Shown here: positions 1 to 12,480 of the stretch, piece by piece | Position numbering within the stretch: the stretch's first letter is position 1 | Layout: each line of letters begins with the position of its first letter | From: Phorcus lineatus | Taxonomy: Eukaryota; Mollusca; Gastropoda; Trochida; Trochidae | Assembly (NCBI GenBank): GCA_921293015.1 | Contig: OV121086.1 | Span: forward strand, 41,991,402-42,055,401 | Reading direction: 5' to 3' | Length of the DNA stretch: 64,000 nucleotides | Program-made: the position numbers and the translations under genes | The notes under the pieces: model-generated | The model's database searches: none | What the model was told of the DNA's origin: nothing | The model's input: the letters and a program-made list of their open reading frames with translations, nothing else

Positions 1-56
1 TTTTGCTTAATCGATAGAACACATTGTGATGTACATTTGATGAAAGTTTCGTTGAG

Positions 57-109
57 AAATATGCATTTTTAAGAAAGTTATCGTGCTCGGTACAACAATA
101 TGCATATTT
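57..109. other. 10-bp inverted repeat, sites 57-66 and 100-109
   Basis: AAATATGCAT and ATGCATATTT are exact reverse complements separated by 33 bases. B and D monomers have G59 (a G-U pair in RNA), and M has A66 (a mismatch). The two arms each hold an ATGCAT (NsiI) site. Confidence 0.85.
97..108. other. 12-bp palindrome in alpha monomers, sites 97-108
   Basis: AATATGCATATT is perfectly palindromic. The beta-defining AT to TA change at 98-99 cuts the symmetric core to ATGCAT, so this dyad separates the two families. Confidence 0.88.
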
Positions 110-128
110 TCGACTTAGTCTTTTTCCG

Positions 129-146
129 CGATTTTGATCAAAATCG
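129..146. other. Perfect 18-bp palindrome, monomer sites 129-146
   Basis: CGATTTTGATCAAAATCG equals its own reverse complement. In monomers with G137 only the central pair changes, leaving two 8-base arms. The element is present in nearly every monomer; exceptions are A145, A144 and CC141-142 variants. It could extrude a short cruciform or bind a dimeric protein, which is inference. Confidence 0.9.
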
Positions 147-208
147 GCTATTTGTAAGTGGTTAAGCTCGAATCTGGAGCCCAAACGAAAGATCCGACTG
201 AAAATTTG

Positions 209-416
209 TTTTGCTCAATCGATAGAACACATTGTGATATACATTTGATGAAAGTTTCGTTGAGAAGTATGCATTTTTAAGAAAGTTATCGTGCTCGGTA
301 CAACAATATGCATATTTTCGACTTAGTCTTTTTCCGCGATTTTGATCAAAATCGGCTATTTGTAAGTGGTTAAGCTCGAATCTGGAGCCCAAACGAAAGA
401 TCCGACTGAAAATTTG
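209..416. repeat. Exemplar alpha-D monomer (monomer 2)
   Basis: Type D matches B over its first 60 bases (A31, G59) but has G147. It is rare at the left and becomes common after about 25 kb, where it replaces B or C in the higher-order unit. It is plausibly a B/C recombinant (inference). Confidence 0.85.
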
Positions 417-624
417 TTTTGCTTAATCGATAGAACACATTGTGATGTACATTTGATGAAAGTTTGGTTTGGAAATATGCATTTTTAAGAAAGTTATCGT
501 GCTCGGTACAACAATATGCATATTTTCGACTTAGTCTTTTTCCGCGATTTTGGTCAAAATCGGCTATTTGTAAGTGGTTAAGCTCGAATCTGGAGCCCAA
601 ACGAAAAATCCGACTGAAAATTTG
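417..624. repeat. Alpha-Q monomer (monomer 3), intermediate type
   Basis: This monomer has the beta-like GGTTTGGAAAT at 50-60 but alpha AT at 98-99. Its only alpha-domain counterpart is monomer 25 (4,993-5,200), inside the 4,576-bp-offset duplication. It may be an old alpha/beta recombinant or the ancestral state. Confidence 0.8.
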
Positions 625-2288
625 TTTTGCTCAATCGATAGAACACATTGTGATGTACATTTGATGAAAGTTTGGTTTTGAAATATGCATTTTTAAGAAA
701 GTTATCGTGCTCGGTACAACAATATGCATATTTTCGACTTAGTCTTTTTCCGCGATTTTGGTCAAAATCGGCTATTTGTAAGTGATTAAGCTCGAATCTG
801 GAGCCCAAACGAAAAATCCGACTGAAAATTTGTTTTGCTCAATCGATAGAACACATTGTGATATACATTTGATGAAAGTTTCGTTGAGAAGTATGCATTT
901 TTAAGAAAGTTATCGTGCTCGGTACAACAATATGCATATTTTCGACTTAGTCTTTTTCCGCGATTTTGGTCAAAATCGTCTATTTGTAAGTGGTTAAGCT
1001 CGAATCTGGAGCCCAAACGAAAGATCCGACTGAAAATTTGTTTTGCTTAATCGATAGAACACATTGTGATGTACATTTGATGAAAGTTTGGTTTTGAAAT
1101 ATGCATTTTTAAGAAAGTTATCGTGCTCGGTACAACAATATGCATATTTTCGACTTAGTCTTTTTCCGCGATTTTGGTCAAAATCGGCTATTTGTAAGTG
1201 GTTAAGCTCGAATCTGGAGCCCAAACGAAAAATCCGACTGAAAATTTGTTTTGCTCAATCGATAGAACACATTGTGATATACATTTGATGAAAGTTTCGT
1301 TGAGAAGTATGCATTTTTAAGAAAGTTATCGTGCTCGGTACAACAATATGCATATTTTCGACTTAGTCTTTTTCCGCGATTTTGGTCAAAATCGTCTATT
1401 TGTAAGTGGTTAAGCTAGAATCTGGAGCCCAAACGAAAGATCGGACTGAAAATTTGTTTTGCTTAATCGATAGAACACATTGTGATGTACATTTGATGAA
1501 AGTTTCGTTGAGAAATATGCATTTTTAAGAAAGTTATCGTGCTCGGTACAACAATATGCATATTTTCGACTTAGTCTTTTTCCGCGATTTTGATCAAAAT
1601 CGGCTATTTGTAAGTGGTTAAGCTCGAATCTGGAGCCCAAACGAAAGATCCGACTGAAAATTTGTTTTGCTCAATCGATAGAACACATTGTGATGTACAT
1701 TTGATGAAAGTTTGGTTTTGAAATATGCATTTTTAAGAAAGTTATCGTGCTCGGTACAACAATATGCATATTTTCGACTTAGTCTTTTTCCGCGATTTTG
1801 GTCAAAATCGTCTATTTGTAAGTGGTTAAGCTCGAATCTGGAGCCCAAACGAAAGATCGGACTGAAAATTTGTTTTGCTTAATCGATAGAACACATTGTG
1901 ATGTACATTTGATGAAAGTTTCGTTGAGAAATATGCATTTTTAAGAAAGTTATCGTGCTCGGTACAACAATATGCATATTTTCGACTTAGTCTTTTTCCG
2001 CGATTTTGATCAAAATCGGCTATTTGTAAGTGGTTAAGCTCGAATCTGGAGCCCAAACGAAAGATCCGACTGAAAATTTGTTTTGCTTAATCGATAGAAC
2101 ACATTGTGATGTACATTTGATGAAAGTTTCGTTGAGAAATATGCATTTTTAAGAAAGTTATCGTGCTCGGTACAACAATATGCATATTTTCGACTTAGTC
2201 TTTTTCCGCGATTTTGATCAAAATCGGCTATTTGTAAGTGGTTAAGCTCGAATCTGGAGCCCAAACGAAAGATCCGACTGAAAATTTG

Positions 2289-2496
2289 TTTTGCTCAATC
2301 GATAGAACACATTGTGATGTACATTTGATGAAAGTTTGGTTTTGAAATATGCATTTTTAAGAAAGTTATCGTGCTCGGTACAACAATATGCATATTTTCG
2401 ACTTAGTCTTTTTCCGCGATTTTGGTCAAAATCGGCTATTTGTAAGTGGTTAAGCTCGAATCTGGAGCCCAAACGAAAAATCCGACTGAAAATTTG
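2289..2496. repeat. Exemplar alpha-K monomer (monomer 12)
   Basis: Type K is defined by GGTTTTGAAAT at sites 50-60, together with G31, G147 and AT at 98-99. It is usually followed by B in the trimer and usually ends with A191 (GAAAAATCC). Some K copies also carry A161 (GTGATTAAG), a useful secondary lineage marker. Confidence 0.9.
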
Positions 2497-2704
2497 TTTT
2501 GCTCAATCGATAGAACACATTGTGATATACATTTGATGAAAGTTTCGTTGAGAAGTATGCATTTTTAAGAAAGTTATCGTGCTCGGTACAACAATATGCA
2601 TATTTTCGACTTAGTCTTTTTCCGCGATTTTGGTCAAAATCGTCTATTTGTAAGTGGTTAAGCTCGAATCTGGAGCCCAAACGAAAGATCGGACTGAAAA
2701 TTTG
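2497..2704. repeat. Exemplar alpha-B monomer (monomer 13)
   Basis: Type B carries A31 (GATATAC), CGTTGAGAAG at 50-59, G137, T147 (AATCGTC) and often G195 (GATCGGAC) at the junction to a following C monomer. T147 and G195 make B-to-C junctions easy to recognise. Confidence 0.9.
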
Positions 2705-2912
2705 TTTTGCTTAATCGATAGAACACATTGTGATGTACATTTGATGAAAGTTTCGTTGAGAAATATGCATTTTTAAGAAAGTTATCGTGCTCGGTACAAC
2801 AATATGCATATTTTCGACTTAGTCTTTTTCCGCGATTTTGATCAAAATCGGCTATTTGTAAGTGGTTAAGCTCGAATCTGGAGCCCAAACGAAAGATCCG
2901 ACTGAAAATTTG
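2705..2912. repeat. Exemplar alpha-C monomer (monomer 14)
   Basis: Type C begins GCTTAATCG (T8), has G31 and CGTTGAGAAA at 50-59, and commonly A137. A137 makes sites 129-146 a perfect 18-bp palindrome. Later copies to the right often have G137 instead. Confidence 0.9.
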
Positions 2913-3120
2913 TTTTGCTCAATCGATAGAACACATTGTGATGTACATTTGATGAAAGTTTGGTTTTGAAATATGCATTTTTAAGAAAGTTATCGTGCTC
3001 GGTACAACAATATGCATATTTTCGACTTAGTCTTTTTCCGCGATTTTGGTCAAAATCGGCTATTTGTAAGTGGTTAAGCTCGAATCTGGAGCCCAAACGA
3101 AAAATCCGACTGAAAATTTG

Positions 3121-4576
3121 TTTTGCTCAATCGATAGAACACATTGTGATATACATTTGATGAAAGTTTCGTTGAGAAGTATGCATTTTTAAGAAAGTTA
3201 TCGTGCTCGGTACAACAATATGCATATTTTCGACTTAGTCTTTTTCCGCGATTTTGGTCAAAATCGTCTATTTGTAAGTGGTTAAGCTCGAATCTGGAGC
3301 CCAAACGAAAGATCGGACTGAAAATTTGTTTTGCTTAATCGATAGAACACATTGTGATGTACATTTGATGAAAGTTTCGTTGAGAAATATGCATTTTTAA
3401 GAAAGTTATCGTGCTCGGTACAACAATATGCATATTTTCGACTTAGTCTTTTTCCGCGATTTTGATCAAAATCGGCTATTTGTAAGTGGTTAAGCTCGAA
3501 TCTGGAGCCCAAACGAAAGATCCGACTGAAAATTTGTTTTGCTTAATCGATAGAACACATTGTGATGTACATTTGATGAAAGTTTGGTTTTGAAATATGC
3601 ATTTTTAAGAAAGTTATCGTGCTCGGTACAACAATATGCATATTTTCGACTTAGTCTTTTTCCGCGATTTTGGTCAAAATCGGCTATTTGTAAGTGGTTA
3701 AGCTCGAATCTGGAGCCCAAACGAAAAATCCGACTGAAAATTTGTTTTGCTCAATCGATAGAACACATTGTGATATACATTTGATGAAAGTTTCGTTGAG
3801 AAGTATGCATTTTTAAGAAAGTTATCGTGCTCGGTACAACAATATGCATATTTTCGACTTAGTCTTTTTCCGCGATTTTGGTCAAAATCGTCTATTTGTA
3901 AGTGGTTAAGCTCGAATCTGGAGCCCAAACGAAAGATCGGACTGAAAATTTGTTTTGCTTAATCGATAGAACACATTGTGATGTACATTTGATGAAAGTT
4001 TGGTTTTGAAATATGCATTTTTAAGAAAGTTATCGTGCTCGGTACAACAATATGCATATTTTCGACTTAGTCTTTTTCCGCGATTTTGACCAAAATCGGC
4101 TATTTGTAAGTGGTTAAGCTCGAATCTGGAGCCCAAACGAAAGATCCGACTGAAAATTTGTTTTGCTCAATCGATAGAACACATTGTGATGTACATTTGA
4201 TGAAAGTTTGGTTTTGAAATATGCATTTTTAAGAAAGTTATCGTGCTCGGTACAACAATATGCATATTTTCGACTTAGTCTTTTTCCGCGATTTTGGTCA
4301 AAATCGGCTATTTGTAAGTGGTTAAGCTCGAATCTGGAGCCCAAACGAAAAATCCGACTGAAAATTTGTTTTGCTCAATCGATAGAACACATTGTGATAT
4401 ACATTTGATGAAAGTTTCGTTGAGAAGTATGCATTTTTAAGAAAGTTATCGTGCTCGGTACAACAATATGCATATTTTCGACTTAGTCTTTTTCCGCGAT
4501 TTTGGTCAAAATCGTCTATTTGTAAGTGGTTAAGCTCGAATCTGGAGCCCAAACGAAAGATCGGACTGAAAATTTG
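3121..4576. repeat. Alpha block between the duplication A copies: B C K B K K B
   Basis: Monomers 16-22. Monomer 20 (3,953-4,160) is a K with C138 (GACCAAAATCGG), a private change at the centre of the palindrome. Confidence 0.88.
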
Positions 4577-7500
4577 TTTTGCTTAATCGATAGAACACAT
4601 TGTGATGTACATTTGATGAAAGTTTCGTTGAGAAATATGCATTTTTAAGAAAGTTATCGTGCTCGGTACAACAATATGCATATTTTCGACTTAGTCTTTT
4701 TCCGCGATTTTGATCAAAATCGGCTATTTGTAAGTGGTTAAGCTCGAATCTGGAGCCCAAACGAAAGATCCGACTGAAAATTTGTTTTGCTCAATCGATA
4801 GAACACATTGTGATATACATTTGATGAAAGTTTCGTTGAGAAGTATGCATTTTTAAGAAAGTTATCGTGCTCGGTACAACAATATGCATATTTTCGACTT
4901 AGTCTTTTTCCGCGATTTTGATCAAAATCGGCTATTTGTAAGTGGTTAAGCTCGAATCTGGAGCCCAAACGAAAGATCCGACTGAAAATTTGTTTTGCTT
5001 AATCGATAGAACACATTGTGATGTACATTTGATGAAAGTTTGGTTTGGAAATATGCATTTTTAAGAAAGTTATCGTGCTCGGTACAACAATATGCATATT
5101 TTCGACTTAGTCTTTTTCCGCGATTTTGGTCAAAATCGGCTATTTGTAAGTGGTTAAGCTCGAATCTGGAGCCCAAACGAAAAATCCGACTGAAAATTTG
5201 TTTTGCTCAATCGATAGAACACATTGTGATGTACATTTGATGAAAGTTTGGTTTTGAAATATGCATTTTTAAGAAAGTTATCGTGCTCGGTACAACAATA
5301 TGCATATTTTCGACTTAGTCTTTTTCCGCGATTTTGGTCAAAATCGGCTATTTGTAAGTGATTAAGCTCGAATCTGGAGCCCAAACGAAAAATCCGACTG
5401 AAAATTTGTTTTGCTCAATCGATAGAACACATTGTGATATACATTTGATGAAAGTTTCGTTGAGAAGTATGCATTTTTAAGAAAGTTATCGTGCTCGGTA
5501 CAACAATATGCATATTTTCGACTTAGTCTTTTTCCGCGATTTTGGTCAAAATCGTCTATTTGTAAGTGGTTAAGCTCGAATCTGGAGCCCAAACGAAAGA
5601 TCCGACTGAAAATTTGTTTTGCTTAATCGATAGAACACATTGTGATGTACATTTGATGAAAGTTTGGTTTTGAAATATGCATTTTTAAGAAAGTTATCGT
5701 GCTCGGTACAACAATATGCATATTTTCGACTTAGTCTTTTTCCGCGATTTTGGTCAAAATCGGCTATTTGTAAGTGGTTAAGCTCGAATCTGGAGCCCAA
5801 ACGAAAAATCCGACTGAAAATTTGTTTTGCTCAATCGATAGAACACATTGTGATATACATTTGATGAAAGTTTCGTTGAGAAGTATGCATTTTTAAGAAA
5901 GTTATCGTGCTCGGTACAACAATATGCATATTTTCGACTTAGTCTTTTTCCGCGATTTTGGTCAAAATCGTCTATTTGTAAGTGGTTAAGCTCGAATCTG
6001 GAGCCCAAACGAAAGATCGGACTGAAAATTTGTTTTGCTTAATCGATAGAACACATTGTGATGTACATTTGATGAAAGTTTCGTTGAGAAATATGCATTT
6101 TTAAGAAAGTTATCGTGCTCGGTACAACAATATGCATATTTTCGACTTAGTCTTTTTCCGCGATTTTGATCAAAATCGGCTATTTGTAAGTGGTTAAGCT
6201 CGAATCTGGAGCCCAAACGAAAGATCCGACTGAAAATTTGTTTTGCTCAATCGATAGAACACATTGTGATGTACATTTGATGAAAGTTTGGTTTTGAAAT
6301 ATGCATTTTTAAGAAAGTTATCGTGCTCGGTACAACAATATGCATATTTTCGACTTAGTCTTTTTCCGCGATTTTGGTCAAAATCGTCTATTTGTAAGTG
6401 GTTAAGCTCGAATCTGGAGCCCAAACGAAAGATCGGACTGAAAATTTGTTTTGCTTAATCGATAGAACACATTGTGATGTACATTTGATGAAAGTTTCGT
6501 TGAGAAATATGCATTTTTAAGAAAGTTATCGTGCTCGGTACAACAATATGCATATTTTCGACTTAGTCTTTTTCCGCGATTTTGATCAAAATCGGCTATT
6601 TGTAAGTGGTTAAGCTCGAATCTGGAGCCCAAACGAAAGATCCGACTGAAAATTTGTTTTGCTTAATCGATAGAACACATTGTGATGTACATTTGATGAA
6701 AGTTTCGTTGAGAAATATGCATTTTTAAGAAAGTTATCGTGCTCGGTACAACAATATGCATATTTTCGACTTAGTCTTTTTCCGCGATTTTGATCAAAAT
6801 CGGCTATTTGTAAGTGGTTAAGCTCGAATCTGGAGCCCAAACGAAAGATCCGACTGAAAATTTGTTTTGCTCAATCGATAGAACACATTGTGATGTACAT
6901 TTGATGAAAGTTTGGTTTTGAAATATGCATTTTTAAGAAAGTTATCGTGCTCGGTACAACAATATGCATATTTTCGACTTAGTCTTTTTCCGCGATTTTG
7001 GTCAAAATCGGCTATTTGTAAGTGGTTAAGCTCGAATCTGGAGCCCAAACGAAAAATCCGACTGAAAATTTGTTTTGCTCAATCGATAGAACACATTGTG
7101 ATATACATTTGATGAAAGTTTCGTTGAGAAGTATGCATTTTTAAGAAAGTTATCGTGCTCGGTACAACAATATGCATATTTTCGACTTAGTCTTTTTCCG
7201 CGATTTTGGTCAAAATCGTCTATTTGTAAGTGGTTAAGCTCGAATCTGGAGCCCAAACGAAAGATCGGACTGAAAATTTGTTTTGCTTAATCGATAGAAC
7301 ACATTGTGATGTACATTTGATGAAAGTTTCGTTGAGAAATATGCATTTTTAAGAAAGTTATCGTGCTCGGTACAACAATATGCATATTTTCGACTTAGTC
7401 TTTTTCCGCGATTTTGATCAAAATCGGCTATTTGTAAGTGGTTAAGCTCGAATCTGGAGCCCAAACGAAAGATCCGACTGAAAATTTGTTTTGCTCAATC

Positions 7501-7696
7501 GATAGAACACATTGTGATGTACATTTGATGAAAGTTTGGTTTTGAAATATGCATTTTTAAGAAAGTTATCGTGCTCGGTACAACAATATGCATATTTTCG
7601 ACTTAGTCTTTTTCCGCGATTTTGGTCAAAATCGGCTATTTGTAAGTGGTTAAGCTCGAATCTGGAGCCCAAACGAAAAATCCGACTGAAAATTTG
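4577..7696. repeat. Segmental duplication A, right copy (15 monomers)
   Basis: Monomers 23-37 repeat the order of monomers 1-15, including the rare Q (4,993), the K with A161 (5,201) and the T147 K (6,241). Similarity continues to about site 58 of monomer 38, where a recombination junction ends it. Confidence 0.9.
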
Positions 7697-7904
7697 TTTT
7701 GCTCAATCGATAGAACACATTGTGATATACATTTGATGAAAGTTTCGTTGAGAAATATGCATTTTTAAGAAAGTTATCGTGCTCGGTACAACAATATGCA
7801 TATTTTCGACTTAGTCTTTTTCCGCGATTTTGATCAAAATCGGCTATTTGTAAGTGGTTAAGCTCGAATCTGGAGCCCAAACGAAAGATCCGACTGAAAA
7901 TTTG
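7697..7904. repeat. Chimeric alpha monomer 38 (B-like left, C-like right)
   Basis: Site 31 is A as in B or D. From site 59 onward it is C-like: A59, A137 (GATCAAAATCGG), G147 and GAAAGATCC. The switch lies between sites 31 and 59. In the left copy of duplication A the corresponding monomer 16 is a pure B, so this looks like the junction of an unequal exchange. Confidence 0.8.
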
Positions 7905-10900
7905 TTTTGCTCAATCGATAGAACACATTGTGATGTACATTTGATGAAAGTTTGGTTTTGAAATATGCATTTTTAAGAAAGTTATCGTGCTCGGTACAAC
8001 AATATGCATATTTTCGACTTAGTCTTTTTCCGCGATTTTGGTCAAAATCGGCTATTTGTAAGTGGTTAAGCTCGAATCTGGAGCCCAAACGAAAAATCCG
8101 ACTGAAAATTTGTTTTGCTCAATCGATAGAACACATTGTGATATACATTTGATGAAAGTTTCGTTGAGAAGTATGCATTTTTAAGAAAGTTATCGTGCTC
8201 GGTACAACAATATGCATATTTTCGACTTAGTCTTTTTCCGCGATTTTGGTCAAAATCGTCTATTTGTAAGTGGTTAAGCTCGAATCTGGAGCCCAAACGA
8301 AAGATCGGACTGAAAATTTGTTTTGCTTAATCGATAGAACACATTGTGATGTACATTTGATGAAAGTTTCGTTGAGAAATATGCATTTTTAAGAAAGTTA
8401 TCGTGCTCTGTACAACAATATGCATATTTTCGACTTAGTCTTTTTCCGCGATTTTGATCAAAATCGGCTATTTGTAAGTGGTTAAGCTCGAATCTGGAGC
8501 CCAAACGAAAGATCCGACTGAAAATTTGTTTTGCTCAATCGATAGAACACATTGTGATGTACATTTGATGATAGTTTGGTTTTGAAATATGCATTTTTAA
8601 GAAAGTTATCGTGCTCGGTACAACAATATGCATATTTTCGACTTAGTCTTTTTCCGCGATTTTGGTCAAAATCGGCTATTTGTAAGTGGTTAAGCTCGAA
8701 TCTGGAGCCCAAACGAAAAATCCGACTGAAAATTTGTTTTGCTCAATCGATAGAACACATTGTGATATACATTTGATGAAAGTTTCGTTGAGAAGTATGC
8801 ATTTTTAAGAAAGTTATCGTGCTCGGTACAACAATATGCATATTTTCGACTTAGTCTTTTTCCGCGATTTTGGTCAAAATCGTCTATTTGTAAGTGGTTA
8901 AGCTCGAATCTGGAGCCCAAACGAAAGATCCGACTGAAAATTTGTTTTGCTTAATCGATAGAACACATTGTGATGTACATTTGATGAAAGTTTCGTTGAG
9001 AAATATGCATTTTTAAGAAAGTTATCGTGCTCGGTACAACAATATGCATATTTTCGACTTAGTCTTTTTCCGCGATTTTGGTCAAAATCGGCTATTTGTA
9101 AGTGGTTAAGCTCGAATCTGGAGCCCAAACGAAAAATCCGACTGAAAATTTGTTTTGCTCAATCGATAGAACACATTGTGATATACATTTGATGAAAGTT
9201 TCGTTGAGAAGTATGCATTTTTAAGAAAGTTATCGTGCTCGGTACAACAATATGCATATTTTCGACTTAGTCTTTTTCCGCGATTTTGGTCAAAATCGTC
9301 TATTTGTAAGTGGTTAAGCTCGAATCTGGAGCCCAAACGAAAGATCGGACTGAAAATTTGTTTTGCTTAATCGATAGAACACATTGTGATGTACATTTGA
9401 TGAAAGTTTCGTTGAGAAATATGCATTTTTAAGAAAGTTATCGTGCTCGGTACAACAATATGCATATTTTCGACTTAGTCTTTTTCCGCGATTTTGATCA
9501 AAATCGGCTATTTGTAAGTGGTTAAGCTCGAATCTGGAGCCCAAACGAAAGATCCGACTGAAAATTTGTTTTGCTCAATCGATAGAACACATTGTGATAT
9601 ACATTTGATGAAAGTTTCGTTGAGAAGTATGCATTTTTAAGAAAGTTATCGTGCTCGGTACAACAATATGCATATTTTCGACTTAGTCTTTTTCCGCGAT
9701 TTTGATCAAAATCGGCTATTTGTAAGTGGTTAAGCTCGAATCTGGAGCCCAAACGAAAGATCCGACTGAAAATTTGTTTTGCTCAATCGATAGAACACAT
9801 TGTGATGTACATTTGATGAAAGTTTGGTTTTGAAATATGCATTTTTAAGAAAGTTATCGTGCTCGGTACAACAATATGCATATTTTCGACTTAGTCTTTT
9901 TCCGCGATTTTGGTCAAAATCGGCTATTTGTAAGTGATTAAGCTCGAATCTGGAGCCCAAACGAAAAATCCGACTGAAAATTTGTTTTGCTCAATCGATA
10001 GAACACATTGTGATATACATTTGATGAAAGTTTCGTTGAGAAGTATGCATTTTTAAGAAAGTTATCGTGCTCGGTACAACAATATGCATATTTTCGACTT
10101 AGTCTTTTTCCGCGATTTTGGTCAAAATCGGCTATTTGTAAGTGGTTAAGCTCGAATCTGGAGCCCAAACGAAAAATCCGACTGAAAATTTGTTTTGCTC
10201 AATCGATAGAACACATTGTGATATACATTTGATGAAAGTTTCGTTGAGAAGTATGCATTTTTAAGAAAGTTATCGTGCTCGGTACAACAATATGCATATT
10301 TTCGACTTAGTCTTTTTCCGCGATTTTGGTCAAAATCGTCTATTTGTAAGTGGTTAAGCTCGAATCTGGAGCCCAAACGAAAGATCGGACTGAAAATTTG
10401 TTTTGCTTAATCGATAGAACACATTGTGATGTACATTTGATGAAAGTTTCGTTGAGAAATATGCATTTTTAAGAAAGTTATCGTGCTCGGTACAACAATA
10501 TGCATATTTTCGACTTAGTCTTTTTCCGCGATTTTGATCAAAATCGGCTATTTGTAAGTGGTTAAGCTCGAATCTGGAGCCCAAACGAAAGATCCGACTG
10601 AAAATTTGTTTTGCTCAATCGATAGAACACATTGTGATGTACATTTGATGAAAGTTTGGTTTTGAAATATGCATTTTTAAGAAAGTTATCGTGCTCGGTA
10701 CAACAATATGCATATTTTCGACTTAGTCTTTTTCCGCGATTTTGGTCAAAATCGGCTATTTGTAAGTGGTTAAGCTCGAATCTGGAGCCCAAACGAAAAA
10801 TCCGACTGAAAATTTGTTTTGCTTAATCGATAGAACACATTGTGATGTACATTTGATGAAAGTTTCGTTGAGAAATATGCATTTTTAAGAAAGTTATCGT

Positions 10901-11232
10901 GCTCGGTACAACAATATGCATATTTTCGACTTAGTCTTTTTCCGCGATTTTGATCAAAATCGGCTATTTGTAAGTGGTTAAGCTCGAATCTGGAGCCCAA
11001 ACGAAAGATCCGACTGAAAATTTGTTTTGCTCAATCGATAGAACACATTGTGATGTACATTTGATGAAAGTTTGGTTTTGAAATATGCATTTTTAAGAAA
11101 GTTATCGTGCTCGGTACAACAATATGCATATTTTCGACTTAGTCTTTTTCCGCGATTTTGGTCAAAATCGGCTATTTGTAAGTGGTTAAGCTCGAATCTG
11201 GAGCCCAAACGAAAAATCCGACTGAAAATTTG
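7905..11232. repeat. Alpha block: K B C K B C B C D K D B C K C K
   Basis: Monomers 39-54: degraded trimer order with K missing once (B C B C at 8,737-9,568) and D inserted twice. Private changes include T at 8,409 (CTCTGTAC) and T at 8,572 (GATGATAG). Confidence 0.87.
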
Positions 11233-12480
11233 TTTTGCTCAATCGATAGAACACATTGTGATATACATTTGATGAAAGTTTCGTTGAGAAGTATGCATTT
11301 TTAAGAAAGTTATCGTGCTCGGTACAACAATATGCATATTTTCGACTTAGTCTTTTTCCGCGATTTTGGTCAAAATCGTCTATTTGTAAGTGGTTAAGCT
11401 CGAATCTGGAGCCCAAACGAAAGATCGGACTGAAAATTTGTTTTGCTTAATCGATAGAACACATTGTGATGTACATTTGATGAAAGTTTCGTTGAGAAAT
11501 ATGCATTTTTAAGAAAGTTATCGTGCTCGGTACAACAATATGCATATTTTCGACTTAGTCTTTTTCCGCGATTTTGATCAAAATCGGCTATTTGTAAGTG
11601 GTTAAGCTCGAATCTGGAGCCCAAACGAAAGATCCGACTGAAAATTTGTTTTGCTCAATCGATAGAACACATTGTGATGTACATTTGATGAAAGTTTGGT
11701 TTTGAAATATGCATTTTTAAGAAAGTTATCGTGCTCGGTACAACAATATGCATATTTTCGACTTAGTCTTTTTCCGCGATTTTGGTCAAAATCGGCTATT
11801 TGTAAGTGGTTAAGCTCGAATCTGGAGCCCAAACGAAAAATCCGACTGAAAATTTGTTTTGCTCAATCGATAGAACACATTGTGATATACATTTGATGAA
11901 AGTTTCGTTGAGAAGTATGCATTTTTAAGAAAGTTATCGTGCTCGGTACAACAATATGCATATTTTCGACTTAGTCTTTTTCCGCGATTTTGGTCAAAAT
12001 CGTCTATTTGTAAGTGGTTAAGCTCGAATCTGGAGCCCAAACGAAAGATCGGACTGAAAATTTGTTTTGCTTAATCGATAGAACACATTGTGATGTACAT
12101 TTGATGAAAGTTTCGTTGAGAAATATGCATTTTTAAGAAAGTTATCGTGCTCGGTACAACAATATGCATATTTTCGACTTAGTCTTTTTCCGCGATTTTG
12201 ATCAAAATCGGCTATTTGTAAGTGGTTAAGCTCGAATCTGGAGCCCAAACGAAAGATCCGACTGAAAATTTGTTTTGCTCAATCGATAGAACACATTGTG
12301 ATGTACATTTGATGAAAGTTTGGTTTTGAAATATGCATTTTTAAGAAAGTTATCGTGCTCGGTACAACAATATGCATATTTTCGACTTAGTCTTTTTCCG
12401 CGATTTTGGTCAAAATCGGCTATTTGTAAGTGGTTAAGCTCGAATCTGGAGCCCAAACGAAAAATCCGACTGAAAATTTG
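11233..12480. repeat. Canonical trimer run, two copies of B-C-K
   Basis: Monomers 55-60 read B C K B C K, flanked by K on the left and B on the right. With 2,497-3,744 this is the longest clean trimer stretch. A further single B C K unit is at 10,193-10,816. Confidence 0.9.

Larger units (their letters stand above)
1..3120. repeat. Segmental duplication A, left copy (15 monomers)
   Basis: Monomer order is C D Q K B K B C K C C K B C K; the K at 1,665-1,872 has the unusual T147. The same order recurs at 4,577-7,696, an offset of 22 monomers (4,576 bp). By eye I see one difference: A at 1,417 here versus C at 5,993. The match runs to the window start, so the true left end is unseen. Confidence 0.9.
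2497..3744. repeat. Canonical 624-bp higher-order repeat, two copies of B-C-K
   Basis: Monomers 13-18 read B C K B C K. The copies match at all diagnostic sites except T8 in the second K (monomer 18 reads GCTTAA). The next monomer (3,745) is again B, after which the order breaks. This is the simplest higher-order unit in the window. Confidence 0.9.

Noticed and set aside
48-64. CENP-B box-like TTTCGTTGAGAA in B, C and D monomers
   Set aside because: Only the TTCG half fits. The required central A and the CGGG half are missing, and K and beta monomers lose TTCG altogether.
41-66. Possible hammerhead ribozyme, as in some animal satellites: GATGA then GAAA in K monomers, with the pairing arms TATGCAT and ATGCATA
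   Set aside because: The conserved C before UGAUGA is U here, the helix expected between the two core parts is weak, and no stem I can be formed next to a cleavage site. A covariance-model search for hammerhead types I-III would settle it; a significant hit would reverse this.
135-174. Pol III promoter-like pair: TGGTCAAAATC (A box-like) and GCTCGAATC (B box-like)
   Set aside because: Each has at least one mismatch to the consensus at an important position and the spacing is shorter than in tRNA genes. No tRNA cloverleaf can be drawn, so a tRNA or SINE origin is not supported.
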